This document shows positions 51,791-64,000 of a stretch of 64,000 bases of DNA, piece after piece. Location: contig NZ_JAERUC010000004.1 in the NCBI RefSeq assembly GCF_016745505.1, forward strand, positions 1-64,000, read 5' to 3'. The notes beneath the pieces were generated by a model. The model was given only the letters and a program-made list of their open reading frames with translations, ran no database searches and was not told the DNA's origin. The stretch is from Streptomyces silvae. Lineage in GTDB: Bacteria > Actinomycetota > Actinomycetes > Streptomycetales > Streptomycetaceae. Made by a program: the position numbers and the translations under genes. Within the stretch, counting starts at the first letter, position 1, and each line of letters opens with the position of its first letter.

Positions 51791-51823
51791 GGATGCCTAC
51801 TCACCGCGAAGGAACGCTCACTG

Positions 51824-52951
51824 ATGCTTGCACGGCACCTCATGCGCACGGCGGCCGTCTCACTGGCTCTGGCCTCCACCCTGCTCACCGCGGGCGGGGC
51901 CGGAGCGGCCGAGGTCACCGGCTGGGAGGTGTCCCTCTCCGGGGACAGCCCCGCCGGATCCCTGATGTCCGTGTCCTCCGTCGACGACGATCTCGCGTGG
52001 GCCGTCGGCCGCAAGGACGGCCACGGCGTGATCATGCGCTGGGACGGCGAGCAGTGGGGCGAGGACACCGCTCCGGGGATGCCCGACGTCTGGCAGTGGT
52101 CGTCGGTCAGCGCCGTGGCCGCCGACGACGTCTGGGCCTACGGGACCCTGGTCAGGGACCAGGTGCTCGCCCACTACGACGGCGAACGCTGGAGCCGCGT
52201 CGCCACCACCGGGCCCTCCGACGACTCCTGGCCCGAGGTGCCGATCGACGCCGTCCCCGGACGGCTCTTCAAGGGCGGCAACGCGCTCTACACCTACTCC
52301 GGCGGTACGTGGAAGACCTTCGCGCTGCCCCGGCTCGTCGACATCCGGGACATCGACGCGATCTCCGCGGACGACGCCTACGCCACGGGCATGCAGTACC
52401 CGGTGAAGGGCGGCCACCCGGTGACGTACCACTGGGACGGCGACACCTGGACGCTGATGGATGAGCCGCCCGTGCCCTCGGGGACCGAGACCGACAAGAT
52501 CGCGGCCGTGTCACCGGACAACGTCTACGTCGCCGGATGGGCCACCGGGCCCGATGCCGACCCGCCCGTACCGAGCGTCACGCACTGGAACGGCACCGCC
52601 TGGGAGGACGTCACGGGGGAGCTCGCCGACCTGTACCTCTACGCGATCGCTCCCGACGGGCGGGGCGGGCTCTGGGTGACGGGCAACGACCAGGCCGAAC
52701 CCGCCCACTCCGAGGCGCTCTTCTGGCACTTCGACGGCACCACCTGGACCAAGGAGGCAGGGGCACCGGCTCCCGACGGCGACACCCGGTGGCCCTCGTA
52801 CACCTTCTACGACCTGGCCCCGGCCGGCGGATCCGGTGCATTCTGGGCCGTCGGCGACTACTCGACGCCCATGGACGCGCACGGCGACCAGACGGTCAAC
52901 GGCCTGATCGAGCGGTCCACGGCTCCCACCGGCACGGTGGCCGGCAACTGA
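51824..52951 (+). CDS. Secreted beta-propeller-like protein
   Basis: 375 aa. A Sec signal peptide (MLARHLMRTAAVSLALASTLLTAGGAGA, cleavage expected after AGA near residue 28) is followed by repeats with a WDG/YDG-x-W pattern: MRWDGEQW, AHYDGERWSRV, YTYSGGTWKTF, YHWDGDTWTLM, THWNGTAWEDV, WHFDGTTWTKE. Each is preceded by a DDVWAYG/DNVYVAG-type strand. This gives about six blades of a propeller. No catalytic motif is visible; a binding role outside the cell is likely. Confidence 0.75.
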   Translation: MLARHLMRTAAVSLALASTLLTAGGAGAAEVTGWEVSLSGDSPAGSLMSVSSVDDDLAWAVGRKDGHGVIMRWDGEQWGEDTAPGMPDVWQWSSVSAVAADDVWAYGTLVRDQVLAHYDGERWSRVATTGPSDDSWPEVPIDAVPGRLFKGGNALYTYSGGTWKTFALPRLVDIRDIDAISADDAYATGMQYPVKGGHPVTYHWDGDTWTLMDEPPVPSGTETDKIAAVSPDNVYVAGWATGPDADPPVPSVTHWNGTAWEDVTGELADLYLYAIAPDGRGGLWVTGNDQAEPAHSEALFWHFDGTTWTKEAGAPAPDGDTRWPSYTFYDLAPAGGSGAFWAVGDYSTPMDAHGDQTVNGLIERSTAPTGTVAGN

Positions 52952-52956
52952 CGAGC

Positions 52957-52996
52957 GGCCGCGCCCGCTGCCGGTCACGGCTGCGGGCGCGGTCGG
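52957..52996. terminator. Terminator between convergent genes
   Basis: GGCCGCGCCCGC and GCGGGCGCGGTC form a 12-bp stem (one mismatch) around an inner loop, placed between the stop codons of the secreted protein and the DUF4234 gene. Confidence 0.65.
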
Positions 52997-53029
52997 GCGG
53001 CTCGTCGTCCCGCCTGGCCGGAGGGTGCT

Positions 53030-53494
53030 TCAGGCCGCGAGGGACACGCTGGTGCCAGGTGCGGCGCCCGGGTAGGCGTCGACGATCAGGTTGAGCTGAC
53101 GCTGCATGTACCAGACGTTCAGGCCGAAGACGAACGTCAGCCACATGCTCGTGGCGGGGCTGCACGTCACCGGCAGTCCGGCCGCGCCCTGGGCCTCCGC
53201 GATGGCCCTCCCGGAGTTACGGAAGGAGATCAGCGGAGCGATCAGGGTCCAGCCCAGGAAGATCAGGACCAGCACGCTGCCCCCGGGCTTCAGGTCCTGG
53301 CGCCGGTCGAACTCCTGAATCTCCTTGTGGATCTTGAAGTACCAGACCAGCTGGTAGATCCCGAGAGTGATGAGCGTCAGGCCGAGCCACACCGCGACGG
53401 GCCCGCGGCGCTTCATGGCCAGTCCTGACAAGGAGGCCGCGCCCGGACCTGGAGAGGCCGGGACGGGGACGGTGCTGGGTTGCGTATCGGCCAT
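53030..53494 (-). CDS. DUF4234-family membrane protein
   Basis: 154 aa from the ATG at 53494 (GGAG upstream). A 35-residue Pro/Ser/Gly leader, then RGPVAVWLGLTLITLGIYQLVWYFKIHKEIQEFD (first helix and conserved basic/acidic loop), a second helix VLVLIFLGWTLIAPLISF, and a third around SMWLTFVFGLNVWYMQ. Typical small Streptomyces membrane protein; function unknown. Confidence 0.8.
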   Translation of the reverse strand: MADTQPSTVPVPASPGPGAASLSGLAMKRRGPVAVWLGLTLITLGIYQLVWYFKIHKEIQEFDRRQDLKPGGSVLVLIFLGWTLIAPLISFRNSGRAIAEAQGAAGLPVTCSPATSMWLTFVFGLNVWYMQRQLNLIVDAYPGAAPGTSVSLAA

Positions 53495-53704
53495 GTGAGG
53501 CGCTCCATCTGCTGGTTCTGGTTCAAGCTGGAGCAGCATGGCAGCAAGTGAAGGCTGCGTGAAGGTAGTTGAGCTGACCTTGACAGGCCGTCACTCTGCT
53601 GTGATCAAAACGAGCGCCGATCCATCCCGACGGCCCTACAACCATCCGGGTCCGCCGCGAGTCCGCCCCCGTCCCCGGCGGTCACCGCCGCCGGGGCGCA
53701 GGAC

Positions 53705-54115
53705 TCAGCGCAGTTCCTGGATGCGGATCTGGTTGCCCGCCGGGTCGCGGAAGGCGCAGTCGCGGACGCCGTACGGCTGCTCGGTCGGCTCCTGGATGAC
53801 CTCCGCGTCGCCGGCCTGCAGCTTCTCGAAGGTGGCGTCGAGGTCCTCGGTGGCCAGGAGGATCCAGCCGTACGTGCCCTTGGCCATCATCTCGACGACG
53901 GTACGGCGCTCGTCCTCGGTGATGCCCGGATCGGCGGCCGGCGGCGCCAGCAGGAGGGAGGTGTCGGGGCGGCCGGCGGGGCCGACCGTGATCCAGCGCA
54001 TCGTGCCGCTGCCGACGTCGCTGCGGACTTCGAAGCCGAGGGTGTCGCGGTAGAAGGCGAGGGACGCGTCCGGGTCGTCGTGCGGGAGGACGCTCGTGTG
54101 AAGGGTGATGTCCAT
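53705..54115 (-). CDS. VOC-family (glyoxalase/bleomycin-resistance fold) protein
   Basis: 136 aa. DPDASLAFYRDTLGFEVRSD is the typical first beta-alpha unit, and VRDCAFRDPAGNQIRIQEL is the C-terminal unit with the metal-ligand region. It follows the AraC gene by 5 nt, so it is probably regulated by or with it. Confidence 0.85.
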   Translation of the reverse strand: MDITLHTSVLPHDDPDASLAFYRDTLGFEVRSDVGSGTMRWITVGPAGRPDTSLLLAPPAADPGITEDERRTVVEMMAKGTYGWILLATEDLDATFEKLQAGDAEVIQEPTEQPYGVRDCAFRDPAGNQIRIQELR

Positions 54116-54120
54116 GCCGG

Positions 54121-54570
54121 TCACGCTAGCGGCGGCACGGGGCCGCGGGCTTCTCGATTCCTGATCGGTCGGGTCACCTGTTTCGCCACGCACGGCGGTA
54201 CCCCCGAGGCATCGCTCGCCGCCTGGCGCCGGTAGGTGCTGGGCGGCATACCGACCAGCTCCGTGAAGCGTGTGCTGAAGGTCCCGAGCGACGCGCAGCC
54301 GACCTCGAAGCAGACCTCCGTGACGCTGAGGTCTCCCCGGCGCAGCAGCGCCATAGCCCGTTCGATGCGCCGGGTCATCAGGTAGCCGTACGGGGATTCG
54401 CCGTACGCGAGCCGGAACTGGCGGCTGAGGTGTCCCGCCGACATGTTCACGCCCCGGGCGAGCGCCTCGACGTCCAGCGGCTGCGCGTACTCCCGGTCCA
54501 TCCGGTCACGGACGCGGCGCAGCAGGGCCAGGTCACGCAGGTGCTGTGCCTCGGTGGGTCGGCTCGTCAC
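54121..54570 (-). CDS. AraC-family regulator (DNA-binding domain only)
   Basis: 149 aa, GTG start. It is essentially the double helix-turn-helix domain: LARGVNMSAGHLSRQFRLAYGESPYGYLMTRRIERAMALLRRGDLSVTEVCFEVGCASLGTFSTRFTELVGMPPSTYRR, plus a short tail. No ligand domain is present. It is coupled to a VOC gene. Confidence 0.92.
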   Translation of the reverse strand: MTSRPTEAQHLRDLALLRRVRDRMDREYAQPLDVEALARGVNMSAGHLSRQFRLAYGESPYGYLMTRRIERAMALLRRGDLSVTEVCFEVGCASLGTFSTRFTELVGMPPSTYRRQAASDASGVPPCVAKQVTRPIRNREARGPVPPLA

Positions 54571-54689
54571 GTGCGCGATCGTGCCACGGCGGGGCGGGGT
54601 TGCCCAGGGGCTTGCCCCCAGTGGCCCGGCGCCCCAGTGGCCCGGCGCCCCGGTCGCCCGGTCGTTCCGTACCTCCGGGGCTCAGTGAC

Positions 54690-55304
54690 TCAGTGCGCAG
54701 GCTTCTCCCACGCGAAGCCGTCCGGGTCCGTGAAGGGCCCGATGTCGCTGCCGAGCGCGATCCGGTGCGACCCGGTGCCCTCCGGCGGGACCCCGGCGTC
54801 CTTGGCCAGGGCGCGGCGGCCGTAGAGCGCCAGGGTGACGGGGCTCGACGGCGTGTCGAACTCGACGTACTTGCGGCCGAAGCTCTTTCCCACGGTGAGC
54901 CCCTGGCCGGCGTAGAACCGCTTGCTCGCCAGTACGTCCTCGGCTCCCAGCAGGAGCACGAAGCGGTCGATCTCGCGGGTGGCCGGGCCCTTGTCCTTCT
55001 TCGCCGAGGTGGCGATCTTCCAGAGCGTCCCGTCGGGGGCCCGTACGACGCCGCCGTATCCCCAGAGCGACTTCGTGGCCGGCTTCACCGTGGAGGCGCC
55101 GGCGTCGAGGGCGGCGTCGATGAGGCCGTTGACGGTGGACGGCTGGGCGACCGTGAGCGACAGCGTGAAGCCGCGGAAGCCGGTGGACGGCTCCTGCGAC
55201 GCCCGTACGCGCAGTTCGGGGCCCAGGCCGAAGGCCGCGGCGTAGAAGTGTTCGGCGGCGGTGGGGTCGGCCACCTCGAGGGTGACGGATGCGATGGAAG
55301 CCAT
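54690..55304 (-). CDS. Double-VOC protein
   Basis: 204 aa. Two VOC halves: SVTLEVADPTAAEHFYAAAFGLG with VVRAPDGTLWKIA, and DRFVLLLGAEDVLASKRFYAGQGL with GPFTDPDGFAWE. Such proteins may bind or modify small hydrophobic compounds. It lies upstream of the AraC/VOC pair on the same strand, 119 nt away. Confidence 0.85.
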   Translation of the reverse strand: MASIASVTLEVADPTAAEHFYAAAFGLGPELRVRASQEPSTGFRGFTLSLTVAQPSTVNGLIDAALDAGASTVKPATKSLWGYGGVVRAPDGTLWKIATSAKKDKGPATREIDRFVLLLGAEDVLASKRFYAGQGLTVGKSFGRKYVEFDTPSSPVTLALYGRRALAKDAGVPPEGTGSHRIALGSDIGPFTDPDGFAWEKPAH

Positions 55305-55465
55305 GGAACGACGGTATGGCGGCCCCGCGATGCGCGCTTCTCGATTCCTGACCGGTTCCCGGCCGGCTCGGGGTGGTCCCTGTACGACCCCGGGCAGAGG
55401 CCCCCCGGCCGGAGCTCCCGCCGCAGGTCAGGGCGGTGCGGGGGCTCCGGTACGGGACGCCGGCC

Positions 55466-56383
55466 TCAGGCCGCCGCGGGGGCCTCGTCGTAGTAGCCCT
55501 TCCCGAGGTCTTCGAGGAGGGTGGGGCCGGTCGGCCGCCAGTCCAGCAGCTCGCCGGTGAGGGCGTGGGAAGCCGCCGCGTCGTGGGCGAGGAAGCCGCT
55601 CAGCCAGGAGAAGTGCTCCGCGGCGTCCGCCGGGGCGACGGACACCGCCGGGACGCCGAGCCGGCGGCCGATCTCCTCGGCGATGTCACGGAGCGCGACG
55701 CCCTCCTCCGCGACCCCGTGCAGCACCGAGCCGGCGGGCGCCTTCTCGGCCGCCAGCCGGAACAGCCGCGCGGCGTCGAGGCGGTGGACCGCCGACCAGC
55801 GGTTGGTGCCGTCGCCGACGTAGCCCGAGACCCCCTTGGCGCGGGCGATGCCGACCAGGGTCGCCAGGAAGCCGTTGTCCCCCTCGCCGTGGCAGATCGG
55901 GAGCCGCACCACGCTCGGCCGGACCCCGCGCGAGGCCAGGGCGAGGGCCGCCTGGGCCGTGGCCGCCCGCACCGAGGGCGGCGAGTCGTCGATCACGGGC
56001 ATGTCCCGCTCGGTCGCCGCCCGCCCGGCGCCGAGCCCGGCGAAGCCCGAGGCGATGACGAGGGGACGCCCGGTGCCCGCCAGCGCGTCGCCGAAGGTGT
56101 CCACGGCACGGCGGTCGGCCTCGGCGGCACCCCGGAAGTCGCCCGAGAAGGCGATGTCGTGCTTGAAGGCGAGGTGGATCACCCCGTCCGACGCCGCGGC
56201 CGCGTCCCGCAGGACGTCCAGGTCGTCGACGGTGCCGCGGACCGCCTCGGCCCCGGCCCCGGTGAGCGCGGCGGCGGAGGCGTCGGAGCGGGCGAGCCCG
56301 GCCACCTGGTGGCCGGCGTCGATGAGCTCGGGAACCACGGCGGAGCCGACCCAGCCGGACGCGCCTGTCACGAAGAAACGCAT
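55466..56383 (-). CDS. NAD(P)-binding epimerase/NmrA-like protein
   Basis: 305 aa extended SDR. TGASGWVGSAVVPELIDAGH at the N-terminus is the cofactor site, followed by DDLDVLRDAAAASDGVIHLAF. The YxxxK pair is not obvious, so it may act as a reductase with variant residues or as a sensor. The ATG at 56383 has GGGGAG upstream. It is divergent from the TetR gene across three palindromes and is very likely its target. Confidence 0.82.
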   Translation of the reverse strand: MRFFVTGASGWVGSAVVPELIDAGHQVAGLARSDASAAALTGAGAEAVRGTVDDLDVLRDAAAASDGVIHLAFKHDIAFSGDFRGAAEADRRAVDTFGDALAGTGRPLVIASGFAGLGAGRAATERDMPVIDDSPPSVRAATAQAALALASRGVRPSVVRLPICHGEGDNGFLATLVGIARAKGVSGYVGDGTNRWSAVHRLDAARLFRLAAEKAPAGSVLHGVAEEGVALRDIAEEIGRRLGVPAVSVAPADAAEHFSWLSGFLAHDAAASHALTGELLDWRPTGPTLLEDLGKGYYDEAPAAA

Positions 56384-56414
56384 GAGGAACTCCCCAACTG
56401 TCGAGTCGATGGCG

Positions 56415-56498
56415 ATCGATGGCGCATCCATGGCCATCGATGACACATTCGATGTCAGTTACTGACATCGACAGTACCAGCCGAAGACAGTCACTGTC
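56415..56498. promoter_or_regulatory. Cluster of three inverted repeats between epimerase and TetR genes
   Basis: (1) ATCGATGGC, 9 nt, GCCATCGAT at 56415-56441. (2) CGATGTCAG, TTA, CTGACATCG at 56450-56470. (3) GACAGT, C, ACTGTC at 56486-56498. The second has the size and symmetry of a TetR-family operator, and the third shares its TGACAG/CTGTCA core. The third ends 18 nt before the TetR start codon. Confidence 0.75.
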
Positions 56499-56516
56499 AT
56501 CACGTAGGATCGACGT

Positions 56517-57089
56517 ATGGGTAGATGGGAGCCGAACGCGCGCGGGCGCCTGGCGGAAGCGGCGTTGGAGCTCTACAGCGAGCGCGGCTTCGAGCAGACC
56601 ACCGTGGCGGAGATCGCCAAGCGGGCCGGGCTCACGGAGCGGACCTACTTCCGGCACTACGCCGACAAGCGCGAGGTGCTGTTCGGCGGTTCCGAGCTCC
56701 AGGACCTGCTGGTCGAGGTGATCGCCGGCGTACCGGAGTCCACGGCTCCCATCGACGCGCTGGCGGTGGGCCTGGAAGCGCTCGCCGAGGTGTTCGACGA
56801 GCGCCGGCCGTTCGCGCGGAAGCGGCAGGCCGTGATCGCGGCGAACCCGGAGCTCCAGGAGCGCGAGCTGATCAAGCTCGCCTCGCTGTCGGCCGCGCTC
56901 GCCGACACCCTGCGCCTGCGCGGAGTCCCGGAGCCGGCCGCGAGTCTGACCGCCGAGGTGGGGGTCGCCGTCTTCAAGGTCGGATTCGAGCGGTGGATCG
57001 CGGCGTCCGACGACCGCCCCATGGCGCCGGTCATGCGGGAACTGCTGGACGGGCTGAAGGCCGTGACGGCGGGCGGGGACGGCGCGTAG
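56517..57089 (+). CDS. TetR-family repressor
   Basis: 190 aa. The helix-turn-helix is RLAEAALELYSERGFEQTTVAEIAKRAGLTERTYFRHYADKREVLF. The ligand domain (residues 60-190) is all-helical with no diagnostic residues. AGGA lies just before the ATG. It probably represses itself and the divergent epimerase-like gene. Confidence 0.93.
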   Translation: MGRWEPNARGRLAEAALELYSERGFEQTTVAEIAKRAGLTERTYFRHYADKREVLFGGSELQDLLVEVIAGVPESTAPIDALAVGLEALAEVFDERRPFARKRQAVIAANPELQERELIKLASLSAALADTLRLRGVPEPAASLTAEVGVAVFKVGFERWIAASDDRPMAPVMRELLDGLKAVTAGGDGA

Positions 57090-57105
57090 GAGGCTCCGCC
57101 GACCC

Positions 57106-57852
57106 TCAGCTGCCGAAGGTGAGGTCCCGGGTCACCCGGTCCGCCGACGCCAGCAGGTTCGCGCGGACCTGGCTGGTGCGGTACATCCGGTCCGCCCGGA
57201 AGGAGACGCCGAGCGACCCCAGCGTGCCGCCCCGGTAGACGGGCACCGCGATGCACACCGTGCCGAGGTCGTACTCCTCGCGGTCCATCATCACCGGCGC
57301 AGGCAGCGATTCGAGCTGCCTGATCAGCTCCTCGCGGTGCGTGATCGTGCGGGGGGTGAGGTCGGCGAGGGTGTGCCGCGAGAGGTACTCCCCACGCGCC
57401 TCCTCGTCCATCTCCCGCAGGACGCACTTGCCGAGTGCCGTGGCGTGCCCGGCGTCCTGGAATCCCACCCAGAGGTCGACCCGGGGGGTCTGCGGGCTGT
57501 CGACGATCTCGGCGATCCTGATCTCGCCCTCCTCGTAGAAGGTGAGGTACGCGGCGGCCGACAGATCGTCGCGCAGTGCGGCGAGGGCCGGGCGGGCCAG
57601 CCCGGCCAGTCCCTGCGCCGCGTGGTTGCCGTGCGGCACGTCCCCCAGCACGAAACTGCCGTCGTCGAGCCTGCGGAGATAACCGTCCCGGGTGAGCGCC
57701 CGCAGCACCTCCAGGGCGGTGTCCGGAGGCAGCCCCGCCCCGCGCGCCAGCTCGTTCGCGGGCGCTCCTCCCGCGTGTGCCGCCACGGCCTCCATCAGGC
57801 GGAACGCGTGCTGCACAGCGGCTATCGGTGTGTGGCCCGCTCGGTCACCCAT
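57106..57852 (-). CDS. IclR-family regulator
   Basis: 248 aa. N-terminal winged helix (AVQHAFRLMEAVAAH, NELARGAGLPPDTALEVLRALTRDGYLRRL) and C-terminal effector domain (YLTFYEEGEIRIAEIVDSP, AGHATALGKCVLREM, EEYDLGTVCIAVPVY). It lies 100 nt upstream of cobN's stop codon and converges on the TetR gene. The controlled pathway is not evident. Confidence 0.9.
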   Translation of the reverse strand: MGDRAGHTPIAAVQHAFRLMEAVAAHAGGAPANELARGAGLPPDTALEVLRALTRDGYLRRLDDGSFVLGDVPHGNHAAQGLAGLARPALAALRDDLSAAAYLTFYEEGEIRIAEIVDSPQTPRVDLWVGFQDAGHATALGKCVLREMDEEARGEYLSRHTLADLTPRTITHREELIRQLESLPAPVMMDREEYDLGTVCIAVPVYRGGTLGSLGVSFRADRMYRTSQVRANLLASADRVTRDLTFGS

Positions 57853-57951
57853 GCCACAAGCTTGGACCCGGGACCGGGAGGCAGCAAGGCAGGACCGAGG
57901 CCCCGGCCGGGGAGGCCACGGCAGGGCCGCGGCCCCCGGCCGGCGTCCCGG

Positions 57952-61551
<3,600 letters not shown>

Positions 61552-61589
61552 GCGGCGTCAGCCCTTCCTCGGGGTATCCACGCCCCGGG

Positions 61590-61700
61590 CAGTTGTCGGA
61601 CGGCTGGAGTTCCTGACTCGCACGGCCTCAGGGGGCCGGGCTCACAGTGGCGGGACCGCGCCGGAATCTCACCGGGCTTCCTCCGTGTCGCCGTCTGGCG
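61590..61700 (-). promoter_or_regulatory. Cobalamin (B12) riboswitch before cobN
   Basis: On the minus strand the leader reads GGAAGCCCGGTGAGATTCCGG, then CGCGGTCCCGCCACTGTGAG, the conserved core and B12 box (GCCACTG at 61644-61651 in + coordinates), followed by GAGTCAGGAACTCC, the usual downstream helix. The core ends about 40 nt before the cobN ATG, close enough to control ribosome access or termination. Boundaries are estimated. Confidence 0.9.
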
Positions 61701-61842
61701 ATGGCGGGCCGAACGGACCGCCGCTAGGCATAGTAGGCGGCAGGTGGGGGGTCCTGACCAGACGGCCCCCGCCCTGACCGGCGGCGGAGCGGTGTCCCGT
61801 ACGTCACAGTGACCGTAGGGGCCCGCCACGGTCACGGTCGGT

Positions 61843-63141
61843 ATGCTCGCCGCCATGCCCGCCACCCCCCTGACGACCTCGCCTCCCGGCGATGCGTGTG
61901 CCCGGAGCAGCGGCGACGCCTGCCCCGGAGCGCTGCGTCTGCACCGGGCGGACGACGGTGCGCTGGCGCGGATCCGCATACCCGGCGGGGTGCTGACACC
62001 CCCTCGGGCAGCGGCGCTGGGGCAGGCCGCCGAGCGCTTCGGTGACGGTGAGCTGCATCTCACCTCCCGGGGAAACGTGCAGCTGCGCGGGCTCGCCCCG
62101 GACTGCGGTGCCGAGCTGGCCGGGCTGCTCGACGAGGCGGGACTGCTGCCTTCCGCACGGCACGAACGCGTACGCAACGTGGTCGCGTCCCCGCTCTCCG
62201 GACTCGACGGTCTCGGGGCCGTCGACATCCGCCCCTGGCTGACCGGACTGGACCGCCTCCTCTGCGGAAGCGACCGCGCGACGGCACTCTCCGGACGCTT
62301 CCTGTTCGCGCTCGACGACGGCCGCGGCGACGTGGACGCCCTCGGCGCCGACCTCACCCTCCTCGGCCACGACGACGGCGCCCTGCTGCGCATCGGGGAC
62401 GGTGACGCCGTCCTCCGCGTCCCCTCCGCCGACGCCCCCCGCGCCGCGCTGACCGCCGCCGAGGCGTTCCTCGACTCCGCCCGGGACAGCGGCGCCTGGC
62501 GGGTGAAGGACCTGCCGGACGCCGTGGCGGCCGGGCTTCCCGCCGAGGCCGTACGACGGCTGCGGCAGGCAGGCGTCGACGTGACCCCGGACCGCCGCCC
62601 CCGCACTCCCGAAGCCCTGCCCCCGGCCCCCGGCCCCGTCCCGGGCGGCCGTGGCGAGGCCGCGCTGTCCGTCGGCGTACCGCTGGGACGGCTGGAGCTG
62701 ACGCAGTGGCGGCTGCTGTCGAGCGCCGGGGAACTGCGCCTCACCCCGTGGCGCGGAGCCGTCGTCACCGGCATCCGGACCGACCGCGCGGCCGGCCTGC
62801 TCGACGGCCTCTCCGGGGCCGGCCTGATCACCGGGCCCGGTTCGCCGTGGGCCGGTGTGGGGGCCTGCATCGGACGGCCCGGCTGCGCGAAGTCGCTGGC
62901 CGACGTACGGGCCGACGCGGGGGCCGCCGTCGGACCCGCCGGACGGCTCCCTGTGTACTGGTCCGGGTGCGAACGCCGCTGCGGCCATCCCCACGGGGAG
63001 TGGATCGACGTCGTCGCCACCCCCGGCGGACACCGGATCTCGCACGTACGAGGCGACCGGACCACCGAGGCGGCCACGGTCCGTGACGACCCGGCCGCGC
63101 TCGCCGCGGCCGTGGCGGCGGCACGGGGCACGCGCACCTGA
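61843..63141 (+). CDS. cobG: Precorrin-3B synthase
   Basis: 432 aa (start 61843, or ATG at 61855). Ferredoxin-sulfite/nitrite reductase family: [15 protein letters not shown] in the first half, and Fe-S/siroheme-type Cys ligands [10 protein letters not shown] and [11 protein letters not shown] near the C-terminus. It hydroxylates precorrin-3A at C20 in the aerobic B12 route. The presence of cobG with cobN indicates the oxygen-dependent pathway. It is divergent from cobN. Confidence 0.92.
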   Translation: MLAAMPATPLTTSPPGDACARSSGDACPGALRLHRADDGALARIRIPGGVLTPPRAAALGQAAERFGDGELHLTSRGNVQLRGLAPDCGAELAGLLDEAGLLPSARHERVRNVVASPLSGLDGLGAVDIRPWLTGLDRLLCGSDRATALSGRFLFALDDGRGDVDALGADLTLLGHDDGALLRIGDGDAVLRVPSADAPRAALTAAEAFLDSARDSGAWRVKDLPDAVAAGLPAEAVRRLRQAGVDVTPDRRPRTPEALPPAPGPVPGGRGEAALSVGVPLGRLELTQWRLLSSAGELRLTPWRGAVVTGIRTDRAAGLLDGLSGAGLITGPGSPWAGVGACIGRPGCAKSLADVRADAGAAVGPAGRLPVYWSGCERRCGHPHGEWIDVVATPGGHRISHVRGDRTTEAATVRDDPAALAAAVAAARGTRT

Positions 63142-63206
63142 CCACCACGCACCACCACCCCCTGTTCGACCTGTTCGATCTGCTCGATGAAGAAAGCGAC
63201 AGCACT

Positions 63207-63833
63207 GTGCACCAGTACGAGAAGGACGGACCGGCGATCTACCGCCAGTCCTTCGCCACCATCCGCGCGGAGGCGGATCTGGCAGGGCTGCCCGCCGACG
63301 TGAGCCAGGTCGCCGTCCGCATGATCCACGCCTGCGGCATGGTCGACCTCGTACGCGATCTCGCCTTCTCACCGAACGCGGTGGCCGACGCCCGTGCGGC
63401 GCTGCGCTCCGGCGCACCGATCCTCTGCGACGTGGCCATGGTCGCCAGCGGGGTCACCCGCAAGCGGCTGCCCGCCGGCAACGAGGTGATCTGCACCCTG
63501 TCCGACCCCGCCGTCCCCGACCTGGCGGCGAAGCTCGGCACCACCCGCAGCGCCGCCGCCCTGGAGCTGTGGCGGGACCGGATGGAGGGCGCGGTCGTCG
63601 CCGTCGGCAACGCGCCCACCGCGCTCTTCCGGCTGCTGGAGATGATCGAGGAGGGCGCCCCGCGCCCCGCCGCCGTCATCGGCGTGCCCGTCGGCTTCAT
63701 CGGGGCCGCCGAGTCCAAGGAAGCCCTGGCCGCCCACCCCTCGGGGCTCGAACACCTCGTCGTCCGGGGCAGGCGCGGCGGCAGCGCCATCGCCGCCGCC
63801 GCCCTCAACGCGATCGCCAGCGAGGAGGAGTGA
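63207..63833 (+). CDS. cobH: Precorrin-8X methylmutase
   Basis: 208 aa, GTG start. [42 protein letters not shown] with the catalytic His, [26 protein letters not shown], and [17 protein letters not shown] are all typical. It moves the C11 methyl to C12 to give hydrogenobyrinate. Its stop overlaps the next start by 4 nt (GTGA). Confidence 0.95.
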   Translation: MHQYEKDGPAIYRQSFATIRAEADLAGLPADVSQVAVRMIHACGMVDLVRDLAFSPNAVADARAALRSGAPILCDVAMVASGVTRKRLPAGNEVICTLSDPAVPDLAAKLGTTRSAAALELWRDRMEGAVVAVGNAPTALFRLLEMIEEGAPRPAAVIGVPVGFIGAAESKEALAAHPSGLEHLVVRGRRGGSAIAAAALNAIASEEE

Positions 63834-64000
63834 CCGTGCCCGAGCAGCATCAGACCGGCGGCACGGGACGGCTGTACGGCGTCGGGCTCGGGCCGGGCGA
63901 TCCTGCCCTGATGACCGTGCGCGCCGTGCAGATCATCGGCGAGGCCGACGTCGTCGCCTACCACTCCGCCCGGCACGGCCGCTCCATCGCCCGCTCGATC
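63830..64000 (+). CDS. cobI: Precorrin-2 C20-methyltransferase, cut by the window end
   Basis: The first 57 codons are visible: a short leader, then [37 protein letters not shown], the SAM-binding GxGPGDP motif of the corrin methyltransferases and the CobI-like HSARHG. Either GTG 63830 or GTG 63836 may be the start, as GAGGAGG precedes both. In some actinobacteria this gene is a CobI-CobJ fusion; the end is out of view. Confidence 0.85.
   Translation, partial: MTVPEQHQTGGTGRLYGVGLGPGDPALMTVRAVQIIGEADVVAYHSARHGRSIARSI

Overview
The window is GC-rich actinobacterial chromosome, almost certainly Streptomyces. The signs are strong third-position GC, frequent GTG starts after purine-rich ribosome binding sites, rare TTA codons, AfsR/SARP-type regulation and a typical purC / purD / dnaX / SRP RNA / tRNA-Ser neighbourhood.

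Layout. (1) 1-9.3 kb is core genome: tail of a tRNA-Gly, purC, a DMF-hydrolase-like protein, a membrane protein of M48 protease ancestry without its zinc motif, purD, a repeat-filled spacer, dnaX, the small SRP RNA and tRNA-Ser(GGA). (2) 9.3-18.2 kb, starting directly behind tRNA-Ser, is an accessory block. It holds a YdcF-like protein, an unknown protein with a TTA codon, a compact minus-strand operon (radical SAM protein, P-loop kinase, methyltransferase, CYTH protein, two small Cys-pair proteins), a HAD phosphatase, an XRE regulator with a NUDIX hydrolase, a frameshifted HD hydrolase and a decayed SDR. A degraded relative of the last operon gene, with a matching hairpin, lies next to the tRNA. 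(3) 18.2-21.5 kb carries two ArsR regulators and a SulP transporter coupled to a small ATPase-fold protein, with a clear palindromic operator.

(4) 21.5-47.3 kb looks like a complete specialised-metabolite gene cluster. One side holds a SARP/NB-ARC activator, a UbiA prenyltransferase, a two-component system and a DHA2 exporter. The other is a 17-gene minus-strand run (47258 to 28222), mostly with 4-nt stop/start overlaps: ABC exporter, malonyl transacylase, AMP ligase, ACP, PLP aminotransferase, LanB-like tRNA-dependent enzyme, SbnA and SbnB (2,3-diaminopropionate synthesis), FabG, ACP, FabZ, a GNAT protein with a large unknown domain, a GcvT-like protein, a fused ketosynthase-chain-length-factor protein, a phosphopantetheinyl transferase and a condensation-type acyltransferase. 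I read it as an iterative (type II-like) polyene or beta-hydroxyacyl pathway joined to diaminopropionate and possibly to an aminoacyl-tRNA-derived residue. I do not recognise this combination from a known product.

(5) 47.5-48.3 kb holds two gene remnants that may mark the cluster edge. (6) 48.3-57.9 kb: a cis-prenyltransferase coupled to an MpaB-type oxygenase with EF-hands, a DHFR-like reductase, a secreted protein, a DUF4234 protein, an AraC/VOC pair, a second VOC protein, an NAD(P)-binding protein divergent from TetR over palindromes, and an IclR regulator. (7) 57.9-64 kb is cobalamin biosynthesis: cobN behind a cobalamin riboswitch, divergent from cobG, cobH and the start of a precorrin-2 methyltransferase gene cut by the window end.

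Limits: all family calls come from reading motifs and protein character by eye; no database search was run. Frameshifts could be real or sequencing errors.
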